Shown: positions 30,777 to 40,216 of the stretch, one piece after another
How positions within the stretch are numbered: position 1 is the first letter of the stretch
Layout: each line of letters opens with the position of its first letter
DNA from: Ruania suaedae
Lineage (GTDB): Bacteria; Actinomycetota; Actinomycetes; Actinomycetales; Beutenbergiaceae
Length of the DNA: 64,000 nucleotides
Direction of reading: 5' to 3'
Assembly (NCBI RefSeq): GCF_021049265.1
Contig: NZ_CP088018.1
Location: forward strand, 496,001 to 560,000
Position numbers and translations under genes: made by a program
Notes under the pieces: model-generated
The model's database searches: none
What the model was told of the DNA's origin: nothing
Seen by the model: only the letters and a program-made list of their open reading frames with translations

Positions 30777-33110
30777 ATGGCGCTGCACGCCGACGCCGAC
30801 ACCCTCCGCGAGGAGGCGCCCTCCCGCCCCCAGCCGTGGCAGGACCTGACCCGGTCCACCGCAGATCGCGTCGAGGCCCTGCTGAACGCCCTCACGCTCG
30901 AGGAGAAGCTGGCCCAGCTCGTCGGCCTGTGGGTCGGAGCGAACCCGGAGACCGGCGACGTCGCCCCGCAGCAGTCGGAGATGGCCACCGAGCCGGTCTC
31001 CTGGGAGCGGGCCATCCAGCACGGCCTAGGCCAGCTCACCCGGCCCTTCGGCACCGTGCCGGTCGACCCCGAGGCCGGCGCCCGGGGCCTGGCCGCCTCC
31101 CAGCGGGAGATCATGGCGGCCCAGCGGTTCGGCATCCCCGCCCTCGTGCACGAGGAGTGCCTGGCCGGCTTCGCCGCCTGGAGGGCCACCGCCTATCCGG
31201 TGCCGCCGAGCTGGGGCGCCACCTTCGATCCCGACCTGATCGCGCGGATGTCGGCGCGCATCGGCGCCTCGATGCGTGCCGCCGGCGTCCACCAAGGCCT
31301 GGCCCCGGTGCTCGACGTCACCCGCGACTACCGGTGGGGCCGGGTGGAGGAGACCATCTCGGAGGACCCCTATCTCGTCAGCGCCATCGGCGCCGCCTAT
31401 GTGCGCGGACTGGAGTCGGCCGGCATCGTCGCCACCCTCAAGCACTTCCCCGGCTACTCCGCCTCCCGCGCCGGCCGCAACCTCGCCCCGGTCTCGATGG
31501 GGCCGCGGGAGCTGGCCGACGTGATCCTGCCACCGTTCGAGGCGGCGCTGCGCGCCGGGGCCCGCTCGGTGATGCACTCCTACACCGAGATCGACGGCGT
31601 GCCCACCGCCGCCGATGAACGGCTCCTCACCGACCTGCTCCGTGGCGAGTGGGGGTTCGAGGGCACCGTGGTCGCCGACTACTTCGGGGTGCGGTTCCTG
31701 CAGAGCCTGCACGGAGTGGCCGCCACCGCGGCCGAGGCCGGCGCACTCGCGCTGACGGCCGGCGTGGACGTCGAGCTGCCCTCGGGAGACGCCTACCCCG
31801 CGCTGGTGGCGGCCGTGCGCGCCGGCGATCTGCCCGAGTCCCTCGTGGACCGGTCGTTGCGCCGCGTGCTCGCCCAGAAGATCGAGCTCGGGCTCCTGGA
31901 TGCCGACTACGCCCCCGAACCGGCCGGGCCGGTGGTCCTCGACGACACCGAGAGCCGGCAGCTGGCGCTGCGGCTCGCCCGTGAGGCACTGGTGCTGGTG
32001 GCCAACGACGGCGTCCTGCCGCTGGCACCGCAGCGTCGCCTCGCCGTGGTGGGGCCCCTGGCCGACGACCCCTACGCGATGCTCGGCTGCTACTCCTTCC
32101 CTGCCCACGTCGGCGTCCGCCACCCCGACCGGGAGATGGGCATCGACATCCCCACCGTGCTCGCCGAGCTGGGCGCCCGCGCCGAGGTGCACCACGCGCG
32201 CGGCGTCGACGTCACCGACCCCGACACCAGCGGTATCGAGGCGGCCGTCGCCGCAGCGCGCGAGGCGGAGGTCTGCATCGCCGTGGTCGGGGACCGGTCG
32301 GGTCTGTTCGGCCGGGGCACCTCCGGGGAGGGGTGCGATGCGAGCGACCTGCGTCTGCCCGGCAAGCAGCAGGACCTGCTGGCGGCGCTGCTCGAGACCG
32401 GCACCCCCGTCGTCGTGGTGGTCCTCAGCGGCCGCCCCTACGCCCTGGGCGAGGTCGCGCAGCGGGCGAGCGCCGTCGTCTGGGGGTTCTTCCCCGGCCA
32501 GTGCGGCGCGCAGGCGCTCGCGGAGATCCTCACCGGTGAGATCGCGCCGTCGGGCCGGCTGCCGCTGAGCATCCCGGCCGAACCGGGCAGCGGCCCGGGC
32601 ACCTACCTGGCACCCCCGCTGGGCCGCCCGAGCTCGGTCACCACGATCGACACCACGCCCGCGTTCTGGTTCGGGCACGGGCTGAGCTACACCAGGTTCG
32701 AGTGGTCCGGGGCCGACGTGCGGGACCGCACCTGGGACGTGGCCGGCACGGCCACCATCTCGGTGCAGATCCGCAACATCGGATCCCACCCGGGCACCGA
32801 GGTCGTCCAGCTCTACCTGCACGACCCCGTCGCCCAGGTGACCAGGCCGGTGATGCGGCTGATCGGGTTCGCCAGGATCGACCTCGAGCCCGGCCAGGGC
32901 GCCACGGTCACCTTCGAGGTGCCGGCCGATGTCAGCGCCTTCACCGGCCGCGACCTGCAGCGCATCGTCGAACCGGGCCGGGCGGAGCTGCAGCTGGCCC
33001 GCTCCGCCGGTGACGTCCACGCCCGCCTCGAGCTCGACCTCGTCGGCGAGGTCCGCACGGTCGGCCACGACCGTGAGCTGTTCTCGACCGTCCACACGGA
33101 GGTGAGCTGA
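30777..33110 (+). CDS. Glycoside hydrolase family 3 (beta-glycosidase)
   Basis: A 777-residue cytoplasmic enzyme without signal peptide. The GH3 N-terminal barrel spans about residues 40-330, with KHFPGYSASRAGRN and the nucleophile Asp301 in TVVADYFGV; the C-terminal sandwich follows (VAVVGDRSGLFGRG, SGRPYALGE) and a fibronectin-III-like domain ends the protein (VQIRNIGSHPGTEVVQLYL). It likely trims terminal beta-linked sugars (glucose or xylose) from imported oligosaccharides. First gene of the operon; its stop shares one base with the next start. Confidence 0.92.
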   Translation: MALHADADTLREEAPSRPQPWQDLTRSTADRVEALLNALTLEEKLAQLVGLWVGANPETGDVAPQQSEMATEPVSWERAIQHGLGQLTRPFGTVPVDPEAGARGLAASQREIMAAQRFGIPALVHEECLAGFAAWRATAYPVPPSWGATFDPDLIARMSARIGASMRAAGVHQGLAPVLDVTRDYRWGRVEETISEDPYLVSAIGAAYVRGLESAGIVATLKHFPGYSASRAGRNLAPVSMGPRELADVILPPFEAALRAGARSVMHSYTEIDGVPTAADERLLTDLLRGEWGFEGTVVADYFGVRFLQSLHGVAATAAEAGALALTAGVDVELPSGDAYPALVAAVRAGDLPESLVDRSLRRVLAQKIELGLLDADYAPEPAGPVVLDDTESRQLALRLAREALVLVANDGVLPLAPQRRLAVVGPLADDPYAMLGCYSFPAHVGVRHPDREMGIDIPTVLAELGARAEVHHARGVDVTDPDTSGIEAAVAAAREAEVCIAVVGDRSGLFGRGTSGEGCDASDLRLPGKQQDLLAALLETGTPVVVVVLSGRPYALGEVAQRASAVVWGFFPGQCGAQALAEILTGEIAPSGRLPLSIPAEPGSGPGTYLAPPLGRPSSVTTIDTTPAFWFGHGLSYTRFEWSGADVRDRTWDVAGTATISVQIRNIGSHPGTEVVQLYLHDPVAQVTRPVMRLIGFARIDLEPGQGATVTFEVPADVSAFTGRDLQRIVEPGRAELQLARSAGDVHARLELDLVGEVRTVGHDRELFSTVHTEVS

Positions 33111-34093
33111 TGGCCGCGCTGACCACTCCGGAGCGCGCCCCCGCCCAGGCGCCGCCGGAGGGCCCTCGCAAGGGCCGCCGTCGGGACGGGCGCCCGAGCG
33201 TGTGGCGCTCGGTCAAGCGTGACTGGCGCCTCTACAGCTTCCTCGTGCTGCCGATCGTGTACCTGGCGATCTTCAAGTACACGCCGATGGCCGGCAACAT
33301 CATCGCCTTCCGGCGGTTCCGCCCCGGCGGGTCGATCTTCGGCGACGAGTGGGTGGGCCTGCACTACATCGAGCAGTTCCTGAACGACCCCACGTTCTGG
33401 CGGGTCTTCACCAACACCCTGATCCTCGGCTCGCTCACGCTGATCATCGTCTTCCCGCTGCCGATCATCCTCGCCCTGATGCTGAACGAGGTGCGCACCC
33501 GCTTCTTCAAGCGCTTCGTGCAGACCGTCAGCTACCTGCCGCACTTCATGTCGATCGTGATCGTGGCCGGGATGGTGCTGCAGCTGACCTCGCTGAACGG
33601 CTCGATCAACCAGCTGATCGAGGCGCTCGGCGGCGAACCGGTCTCGTTCATGCAGGACGCCGACTGGTTCCGCACCGTCTACATCAGCTCCGAGATCTGG
33701 CAGACCGTGGGGTGGGGGACGATCCTCTACCTCGCCGCCCTGACCACCATCGACGACCAGCTCTACGAGGCCGCGCGCATCGACGGCGCCGGCCGGTGGC
33801 TGCAGACCTGGCACATCACGCTGCCCGGGATCCGCCCGACGATGATGGTGCTGCTGATCCTCAACATCGGCCAGTTCATGGCGGTCGGCTTCGAGAAGAT
33901 CCTGCTGCTCTACAACCCGCTGCTCTATCCCACGGCCGATGTGATCGCCACCTACCTGTACCGGGTGGGCATCGGCTCCGGCAGCTACTCCTACTCCACC
34001 GCGATCGGCCTGTTCGAGGCGCTCATCGGCGTCACCCTCGTGCTGAGTGCGAACGCGATCTCACGCCGAGTCTCCGGGAGCTCCCTGTGGTGA
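33110..34093 (+). CDS. ABC sugar transporter permease, LplB/YteP type
   Basis: A 327-residue inner-membrane permease with six predicted spans after a basic N-terminus (residues 1-40). The binding-protein-dependent EAA loop is visible near the end (LYEAARIDGAGRWLQTWHITLPGI). Family members import oligosaccharides. Starts within the GH3 stop codon (TGATG) and its own stop overlaps the next gene by 4 bases. Confidence 0.9.
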   Translation: MAALTTPERAPAQAPPEGPRKGRRRDGRPSVWRSVKRDWRLYSFLVLPIVYLAIFKYTPMAGNIIAFRRFRPGGSIFGDEWVGLHYIEQFLNDPTFWRVFTNTLILGSLTLIIVFPLPIILALMLNEVRTRFFKRFVQTVSYLPHFMSIVIVAGMVLQLTSLNGSINQLIEALGGEPVSFMQDADWFRTVYISSEIWQTVGWGTILYLAALTTIDDQLYEAARIDGAGRWLQTWHITLPGIRPTMMVLLILNIGQFMAVGFEKILLLYNPLLYPTADVIATYLYRVGIGSGSYSYSTAIGLFEALIGVTLVLSANAISRRVSGSSLW

Positions 34094-34998
34094 CCACGAC
34101 CAAGACCCCCGACCTGAACCGGGTCCGCACCACGACGGTCTCGGACTCCCGCGGCTACCGCATCTTCCAGGTGGTCAACACGACCGCGCTGGTGCTCATC
34201 GCCGCCCTCACGCTCTATCCCTTCGTGAACCTGGTGGCCAAGGCCTTCAGCTCCGAGGGCTTCATCGTGGCGGGGCAGGTGAACCTCATCCCGCGCGGCT
34301 TCAACACCACCACCTTCACCGCCGTGATGAGCGACGAGATGTTCTGGCTCAACTACCGCAACACCGTGGTCTACACGGTGGTCGCGACGATCATCGCGAT
34401 GGCGCTGACGACCACCTTCGCCTACGCCCTCTCACGCCACGAGCTGCGCGGACGTGCCTTCTTCATCGGGATCGCCGTGTTCACGATGTTCTTCAACGGC
34501 GGTCTCATCCCGAACTACCTGCTCATCAACGCCCTCGGGTTCAAGAACACCATCTGGGCGATCGTGATCCCCAACGCCATCAGCATCTTCAACCTGCTGA
34601 TCATGAAGTCCTTCTTCGAGAACTTCCCCAAGGACCTCGAGGAGGCGGCCGCCATCGACGGCCTGACCACCTACGGCATCTTCGGGCGCATCGTGCTGCC
34701 ACTGAGCAAGGCGGTCATCGCCACGATGGTGCTCTTCTACGCCGTCTCGTTCTGGAACAACTGGTTCCAGGCGTTCCTGTACATGGACAGATCCGATCTG
34801 TATCCGGTGACGGTGTACCTGCGAAACCTGCTCGCCGCGGCCACCAGCACCGAGTCCATGGGCGCCGACAGCGCCCAGATCGCCGCGAACGTCCAGGCGG
34901 TGACCATGGTGCTCACCGTGCTGCCGATCGTGTGCGTCTACCCCTTCATCCAGCGTTACTTCGTGTCCGGCGTGATGCTCGGCTCCGTCAAGGGCTGA
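34090..34998 (+). CDS. ABC sugar transporter permease, LplC/YtcP type
   Basis: A 302-residue second permease with six spans and the EAA loop DLEEAAAIDGLTTYGIFGRI near residues 180-200. GTG at 34090 overlaps the previous stop (GTGA); a GTG at 34087 is also possible, both behind GGGAG. It pairs with the LplB-type permease to form the membrane channel. No ATPase gene is in the operon. Confidence 0.9.
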   Translation: MTTTKTPDLNRVRTTTVSDSRGYRIFQVVNTTALVLIAALTLYPFVNLVAKAFSSEGFIVAGQVNLIPRGFNTTTFTAVMSDEMFWLNYRNTVVYTVVATIIAMALTTTFAYALSRHELRGRAFFIGIAVFTMFFNGGLIPNYLLINALGFKNTIWAIVIPNAISIFNLLIMKSFFENFPKDLEEAAAIDGLTTYGIFGRIVLPLSKAVIATMVLFYAVSFWNNWFQAFLYMDRSDLYPVTVYLRNLLAAATSTESMGADSAQIAANVQAVTMVLTVLPIVCVYPFIQRYFVSGVMLGSVKG

Positions 34999-35051
34999 GG
35001 CGCGCCACCCACCCACCTCGCATCGAACGAGGACGTTCCCAGGAGGAAAGA

Positions 35052-36695
35052 ATGAGAAGGAATCGCCGCACCGCGCTCGTCGCGGGTGCACTGATCACCG
35101 GGCTCGCGCTCACCGCGTGCTCCACCGACAGCCTCGGAGGAGGTGCCGAAGATGCCCCGGATGAGCTCGGCACCGTCGGAGCCATGGACGACTTCGAGGC
35201 CGGGACCACGTTCCAGGCCACCGAGCCGGTCACCTTCAGCCTGCTCTACCGGGACCACCCCAACTACGCCTTCCAGGAGGACTGGGACATCCTGCAGAAG
35301 CTGGAGGAGAACCAGAACGTCTCCTTCGACATGGTGAACGTGCCGCTCTCGGACTGGAACGACCGGCGCAACCTGCTCCTCGCGGCCGGCGACGCCCCCG
35401 ACATCGTGCCCTCCACCTATGTGGCCGACGCCGACCAGTTCGTCGCCTCCGGCACGCTGCTGCCGATCTCGGAGTACCTGGAGTACATGCCCAACTTCAC
35501 CACCAAGATCGAGGAGTGGGGCCTGACCGAGGACCTGGACCGCACGCGTCAGGAGGACGGCAGCTTCTACGTGCTGCCCGGCCTGCTGGAGAACCCCAAG
35601 CCCACCTACACCATCGCCATCCGCTCCGACCTGTGGGAGGAGGCCGGTATCACCGAGGATCCCGAGACGTGGGAGGAGTTCGCCGACCAGCTCGAGACGG
35701 TCGCCGAGGCCAATCCCGAGCTCGACTACCCCTACTCCGACCGCTGGTCGATGAACGGGCCGATCGAGGCGACCCTGCAGGCGGCGGCCGGCAACTTCGG
35801 CACCGAGGCGGGCTGGGGCTACGGTGACGGGGTGACCTGGAACGGCACCGAGTACGAGTACACCGGAGCCCAGGACGGCTACCGCGATCTCGTCGGCTAC
35901 TTCGCCGATCTCGTCGACCGCGGCCTGATGGACCCGGAGTCGATCAGCCAGGACGATGACACCGCCAAGGCGAAGCTCGTCAACGGCCAGTCCGCGGCGA
36001 TCGGGTCCAACGACCAGGAGATCCTCGGCTACCGCATCTCCCTGGAGGAGGCCGGTGTCGAGGGCGCCGAGCTGCGTCAGATCGTCGTCCCGGCCGGACC
36101 GGCCGGCGACCGGATGGACGCCTCCACCGGTGGGCGTTTCGAGTCCGGGATCGTGTTCTCCTCCGGCGCCGCCCAGAACGACAACTTCGTGGCCATGCTG
36201 CAGTTCGTGGACTGGCTGTACTACTCCGACGAGGGCCTGGAGTTCGCCAAGTGGGGTGTGGAGGGCGAGACCTTCACCAACGACGGCGGTTCGCGCACCC
36301 TGGCCGAGAACATCGACATCAACGGCCTCAACCCCGGCGCCCCGGAGGTGCTGAACACCGACTACGGCTACCACAACGGCGTCTGGATGCTCGCGCACGG
36401 CTCCACCCAGGACCTGCTCGACTCCATGCTGCGGCCCGAGGTGGTCGAGTTCCGGGCGGAGATGAACGACAAGGAGGTCGCCGACCCGGGTCCGGCGATC
36501 CTGCTGGACGAGCTGGAGCGCGAACAGGCCTCGCTGCAGCAGTCCGCCCTGCAGGACGTGGTCATGCAGTACACCTCGGCCTTCATCCTCGGCCAGCGGC
36601 CGATGGAGGAGTGGGACGACTACGTGGCCGAGCTCGAGAGCGCCGGCATGGCCGACTACGTCGAGCTCACCAACACCGCCGCCGGGGTCGAGTGA
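35052..36695 (+). CDS. Sugar-binding lipoprotein of the ABC transporter
   Basis: A 547-residue extracellular solute-binding protein (family 1, LplA-type). A lipoprotein signal peptide ends in the lipobox LTAC with Cys23 as the lipidated residue. The mature part shows typical segments: FSLLYRDHPNYAFQEDWD, APDIVPSTYVADADQF and AIRSDLWEEAGITEDPETW. AGGAGG lies 5-6 bases before the ATG at 35052. High length (over 500) is usual for the subfamily that binds plant-derived oligosaccharides. Confidence 0.92.
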   Translation: MRRNRRTALVAGALITGLALTACSTDSLGGGAEDAPDELGTVGAMDDFEAGTTFQATEPVTFSLLYRDHPNYAFQEDWDILQKLEENQNVSFDMVNVPLSDWNDRRNLLLAAGDAPDIVPSTYVADADQFVASGTLLPISEYLEYMPNFTTKIEEWGLTEDLDRTRQEDGSFYVLPGLLENPKPTYTIAIRSDLWEEAGITEDPETWEEFADQLETVAEANPELDYPYSDRWSMNGPIEATLQAAAGNFGTEAGWGYGDGVTWNGTEYEYTGAQDGYRDLVGYFADLVDRGLMDPESISQDDDTAKAKLVNGQSAAIGSNDQEILGYRISLEEAGVEGAELRQIVVPAGPAGDRMDASTGGRFESGIVFSSGAAQNDNFVAMLQFVDWLYYSDEGLEFAKWGVEGETFTNDGGSRTLAENIDINGLNPGAPEVLNTDYGYHNGVWMLAHGSTQDLLDSMLRPEVVEFRAEMNDKEVADPGPAILLDELEREQASLQQSALQDVVMQYTSAFILGQRPMEEWDDYVAELESAGMADYVELTNTAAGVE

Positions 36696-37408
36696 CGCTG
36701 ATGGCTCAGGCCGGATCGGCACGGTCGGGTGCGCCGCTCCCCGGGGAACCGGGGCGCGGCGCGCTCGGCCGTACCACCCTGGCCATCCACTGGGCCCTGG
36801 TGCTCACGGTCTGCTGCGGCGTGGCCGCCGCGCCGGGCCTGGTGGCCCTCGGCCTGCTCGACGGCGCCGCCTCGCCCTGGGCGGTCGGCCTCGCCCTGCT
36901 CCCGGTCGGGCCGGCCGTCTCGGCCACGTTGTACGCGTGGCGCGAGCAGGTCCGCAGCGAGGAGCACACCGCACCCTGGCGGGCGTTCCGGCGTGGTTAC
37001 GCCCGCGGGGTGGTCGACGTGCTGCGCGTGTGGGTGCCGGCGCTGGCGGTGCTCACCCTGATCGGCTCCTCGGCGCTCGCGGTCCTCGCCGGGGGAGCCC
37101 CGCGCGGGTACCTGGCCCCGCTGGCGGTGCTGGCGGTGCTGGTGCTGCTCGCGAGCATCCAGGCGCTGGTGATCGCCACGTTCTTCTCCTTCCGCACGCG
37201 GGACGCGCTGCGCCTGGCCGTCCACCACGTCTTCCGGATGCCCGCCACCACGGTGAGCGTGCTCGCGCTGGTGATCTGCGCCGTCGGGGTGCTCTGGCTC
37301 GCCGGTGACGGCGTGCTGGTGCTGCTCGGCGGGGTGTTCGCCTTCGCGCTGCGCCACGCCGACACGGCCCTGGTCGCCCACATCGAACGCCACTACACCG
37401 CCCCCTGA
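36692..37408 (+). CDS. DUF624-family membrane protein of the sugar operon
   Basis: A 238-residue protein (GTG at 36692 in a GTGA overlap with the binding-protein stop; ATG 36701 is the alternative). It has five or six hydrophobic spans (ALVLTVCCGVAAAPGLVALG, LAPLAVLAVLVLLASIQAL and others). DUF624/YesL-like proteins are regularly found in Lpl/Ytc-type sugar operons; their function in transport or regulation is not settled. Confidence 0.8.
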   Translation: MTLMAQAGSARSGAPLPGEPGRGALGRTTLAIHWALVLTVCCGVAAAPGLVALGLLDGAASPWAVGLALLPVGPAVSATLYAWREQVRSEEHTAPWRAFRRGYARGVVDVLRVWVPALAVLTLIGSSALAVLAGGAPRGYLAPLAVLAVLVLLASIQALVIATFFSFRTRDALRLAVHHVFRMPATTVSVLALVICAVGVLWLAGDGVLVLLGGVFAFALRHADTALVAHIERHYTAP

Positions 37409-37423
37409 TCCACAAGGAGCTCC

Positions 37424-39466
37424 ATGCCCGCCCCCCGCACGTCCAAGATCCTCTACGGCGGCGACTACAGCCCCGAACAGTGGACCTCCGAGGTCTGGGA
37501 GGCCGACGACGCGGCCTTCGACCAGGCGCGCATCGACACCCTCACCCTGGGCGTGTTCACCTGGTCACTGCTGCAGCCCGGCGAGGACACCTACGACTTC
37601 ACCGCTCTCGACACCGCAGTGGAGCGCGCCGTGGCACGAGGCCGGACCCTCGTGCTCGCCACCGCCACCGGGGCGATGCCGCCGTGGCTCGGCCACACCT
37701 ACCCCGAGGTGAACCGCGTCGACTTCGAGGGCCGCCGGCACAGCTACGGCCAGCGGCACAACCACTGCCCGAGCTCGCCGGTGTTCCAGCGGCTGTCCAC
37801 CGCCCTGGCCGAGCGGATCGCCGAGCGCTACGCGGGCACCCCGGGGCTGGTGGCCTGGCATGTGGGCAACGAGTACGGCGGGCCGGACGGGTCCTGCTAC
37901 TGCGACCTCTGCGGCGAGGCCTACCGGGGCTGGCTCGCGGAGCGGTACGGGTCCCTCGAGGCGCTCAACGAGGCGTGGAACACCACCTTCTGGTCCCACC
38001 GCTACAGCGACTTCGCCCAGATCCAGGTGCCGAACGCCCTCAGCGAGCACTGGAAGGGCCCGAACCACACCGCCTTCCAGGGCAACACCCTCGACTACCG
38101 GCGGTTCATGTCCGAGGCGCTGCTGGCGAACTACCGGGCGGAGAAGGAGCGGATCCGCCGCCACGACACCGAGACCCCGGTCACCACGAACTTCATGGGG
38201 GCCTTCCGGCCACTGGACTATCACCGGTGGAGCGAGGAGCTGGACTTCGCCTCCTGGGACAACTACCCGCCCGGGCGTGATCAGCACGTGCGGATGGCCT
38301 TCACCCACGACCTGATGCGCGGCCTGAAGGACGGGACGCCGTTCTGGGTGATGGAGCAGACCCCCACGATCACCGCCAGCCGGGGCGTCAACCCGGTGAA
38401 GCGACCCGGCGTGCTGGGGCTGTGGTCCTGGCAGGGGATCGCCCACGGTGCGGATGCGATGCTCTACTTCCAGATGCGCGCCTCGCGCGGGGCGTGCGAG
38501 AAGTTCCACGGCGCGGTGCTCGATCACGCCGGACGCACCGACACCCGCCCGTTCCGGGAGATCGCCGCGCTCGGCGACGAGCTCGAACGTCTCGGCGATG
38601 CGGTGCTGGGGGCCCGCACCCCGGCGAGGGTCGCGCTGATCTTCGACTGGGACAACTGGTGGACGACGGAGATGACCGACGGCCTGAACCGCAACGTCTC
38701 CTATCTGGCCACGGCGTTGCGCTACTACGGCGCCGTCCACGCGGCCGGGGCGGATGTGGACGTGGTGCCGATGACGGCGGACCTGTCCGGCTACGACGTC
38801 GTCCTCGCACCGCTGCTGCATCTCCTCAAGGGCGACGTGGCCGAGCGGCTGCACGCCGTGGCCACCCGCGGCGGCACGGTGGTGACCTCGTTCTGGGCCG
38901 GCCGGGTGGACGAGTCCACGAACGCCTACCCCATGGACGCCCCCGGGCCGCTGGCACCGACCTTCGGGCTGCGGGTGGAGGAGATCGACTCGGCCGAACC
39001 GGGCGTGACGAACCCGGTGACGCTGAGCCTGCGCGCCGGCGAGGTCGTCTCGCCGGCCGACCAGGTCATGGAGCTGATCGTGACCGAGGGCGCCGACGTC
39101 GTCGGGATCTACGGCTCGGACTTCTACGCCGGCACGCCCGCGGTCACCAGGCACCGGGTGGGGGAGGGGGCGGGTTGGTACATCGGCGCGGGGCTGGAGG
39201 CCGCCGGCCTCGGCGCGATCATGCACGAGATCCTCGACGGCTACGGCCTCGTCGGGCCGTACGCGGGCCGGCTGGAGCACGCGGTCCGCGAACGCGAGGC
39301 CGGCGGCGGCCGCCGTCGGGTGCACTTCCTCCTGCACCACGGTGAGACCACTGCGGAGGTGACGGCGCACGTGGGCGGGATCGATCTGCTCACCGGTGAG
39401 AACGTCCAGGCCGGGCAGGTGCTGCGATTCGAGCCGGCCGGCGTCCTCGTGCTGCAGGAGGCCTGA
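37424..39466 (+). CDS. Beta-galactosidase, GH42
   Basis: A 680-residue enzyme that cleaves terminal beta-galactosides. GH42 features: ILYGGDYSPEQW near the N-terminus, the acid/base Glu150 in HVGNEYGG, a metal site CYCDLCGEAYRGWL, and the nucleophile Glu311 in FWVMEQTPT. Trimerisation and C-terminal domains follow (VALIFDWDNWW). No signal peptide, so it acts inside the cell on imported sugar. AAGGAG precedes the ATG. It suggests that the operon handles galactose-containing oligosaccharides. Confidence 0.95.
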   Translation: MPAPRTSKILYGGDYSPEQWTSEVWEADDAAFDQARIDTLTLGVFTWSLLQPGEDTYDFTALDTAVERAVARGRTLVLATATGAMPPWLGHTYPEVNRVDFEGRRHSYGQRHNHCPSSPVFQRLSTALAERIAERYAGTPGLVAWHVGNEYGGPDGSCYCDLCGEAYRGWLAERYGSLEALNEAWNTTFWSHRYSDFAQIQVPNALSEHWKGPNHTAFQGNTLDYRRFMSEALLANYRAEKERIRRHDTETPVTTNFMGAFRPLDYHRWSEELDFASWDNYPPGRDQHVRMAFTHDLMRGLKDGTPFWVMEQTPTITASRGVNPVKRPGVLGLWSWQGIAHGADAMLYFQMRASRGACEKFHGAVLDHAGRTDTRPFREIAALGDELERLGDAVLGARTPARVALIFDWDNWWTTEMTDGLNRNVSYLATALRYYGAVHAAGADVDVVPMTADLSGYDVVLAPLLHLLKGDVAERLHAVATRGGTVVTSFWAGRVDESTNAYPMDAPGPLAPTFGLRVEEIDSAEPGVTNPVTLSLRAGEVVSPADQVMELIVTEGADVVGIYGSDFYAGTPAVTRHRVGEGAGWYIGAGLEAAGLGAIMHEILDGYGLVGPYAGRLEHAVREREAGGGRRRVHFLLHHGETTAEVTAHVGGIDLLTGENVQAGQVLRFEPAGVLVLQEA

Positions 39467-39469
39467 GGA

Positions 39470-40165
39470 TCACACCAATGGCAGGAGACCACGCAGGTCG
39501 GGTAGACCGTCGCTGAGGAACTCCGGGCGCAGCGCGCGCCCGCTGGTGACCTCGTCCCAGTCCGCCCGGCCCGCGGCCACCCGGATCCACACCGCGGGTT
39601 CGTCCACGAGCACGGTGATGCCGGTGCGGTCCTTCACCACGTCGGCGAAGGCCTGCGCGACAAGCTCGCGGGCGCCGGCATCGACGGGGGCGGGCGAGGT
39701 GAGCGCCGGAGCCAGGTCGTAGGCGTGCACGACCAGCTCGATGAGCCGGGTGGTGATCAGGTCCGAGAGCCGGATCGCCGACCGCCTGCCCTGCACCACC
39801 ACGTCCCCCTGCTCGATGAGGCGGTCGAGATGGGCGAGGGCGCGCCCGCCGATCTCGTCCAGGCCGGCCAGCGGGTCGGCCGCGAGCTGCAGCGCCGTCT
39901 CCCGGGTGAGGCGGTCGATCCGGTCGGCATCGCCGGCGTAGGAGGAGAGATAGTCGGCCAGCCGGACCGGCTCGGCGTCCGGTGCGGGCTCGCACGCGGT
40001 GATCGCGTCCATCGCGCGTGCCAGGTGAGCCACCAGCTCGCCCACGCTCCAGCCCGGCAGCGAGCTGGGGGCGTCGAGCATGTCGGTGCTGACCTCATCG
40101 AGGCGCTCGCGCACCAGCTCCCACTGATCGCGCAACTCGTCCCGCGATCGCGTCAGCGTCGTCAT
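39470..40165 (-). CDS. Maleylpyruvate isomerase/TIGR03086-like (DinB fold) protein
   Basis: A 231-residue helical protein. The N-terminal metal-binding domain is recognisable by SSLPGWSVGELVAHLARAM (a His in a conserved helix) and LIELVVHAYDLA later. Family members are mycothiol-dependent isomerases or uncharacterised thiol-S-transferase-like proteins of actinobacteria. The start is the ATG at 40165. It is convergent with the GH42 gene. Confidence 0.8.
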   Translation of the reverse strand: MTTLTRSRDELRDQWELVRERLDEVSTDMLDAPSSLPGWSVGELVAHLARAMDAITACEPAPDAEPVRLADYLSSYAGDADRIDRLTRETALQLAADPLAGLDEIGGRALAHLDRLIEQGDVVVQGRRSAIRLSDLITTRLIELVVHAYDLAPALTSPAPVDAGARELVAQAFADVVKDRTGITVLVDEPAVWIRVAAGRADWDEVTSGRALRPEFLSDGLPDLRGLLPLV

Positions 40166-40216
40166 GGCCCCATCCTGGCACGGGCGTGCCCGGGGGCGGT
40201 GGGCTACGGTCGGCGT

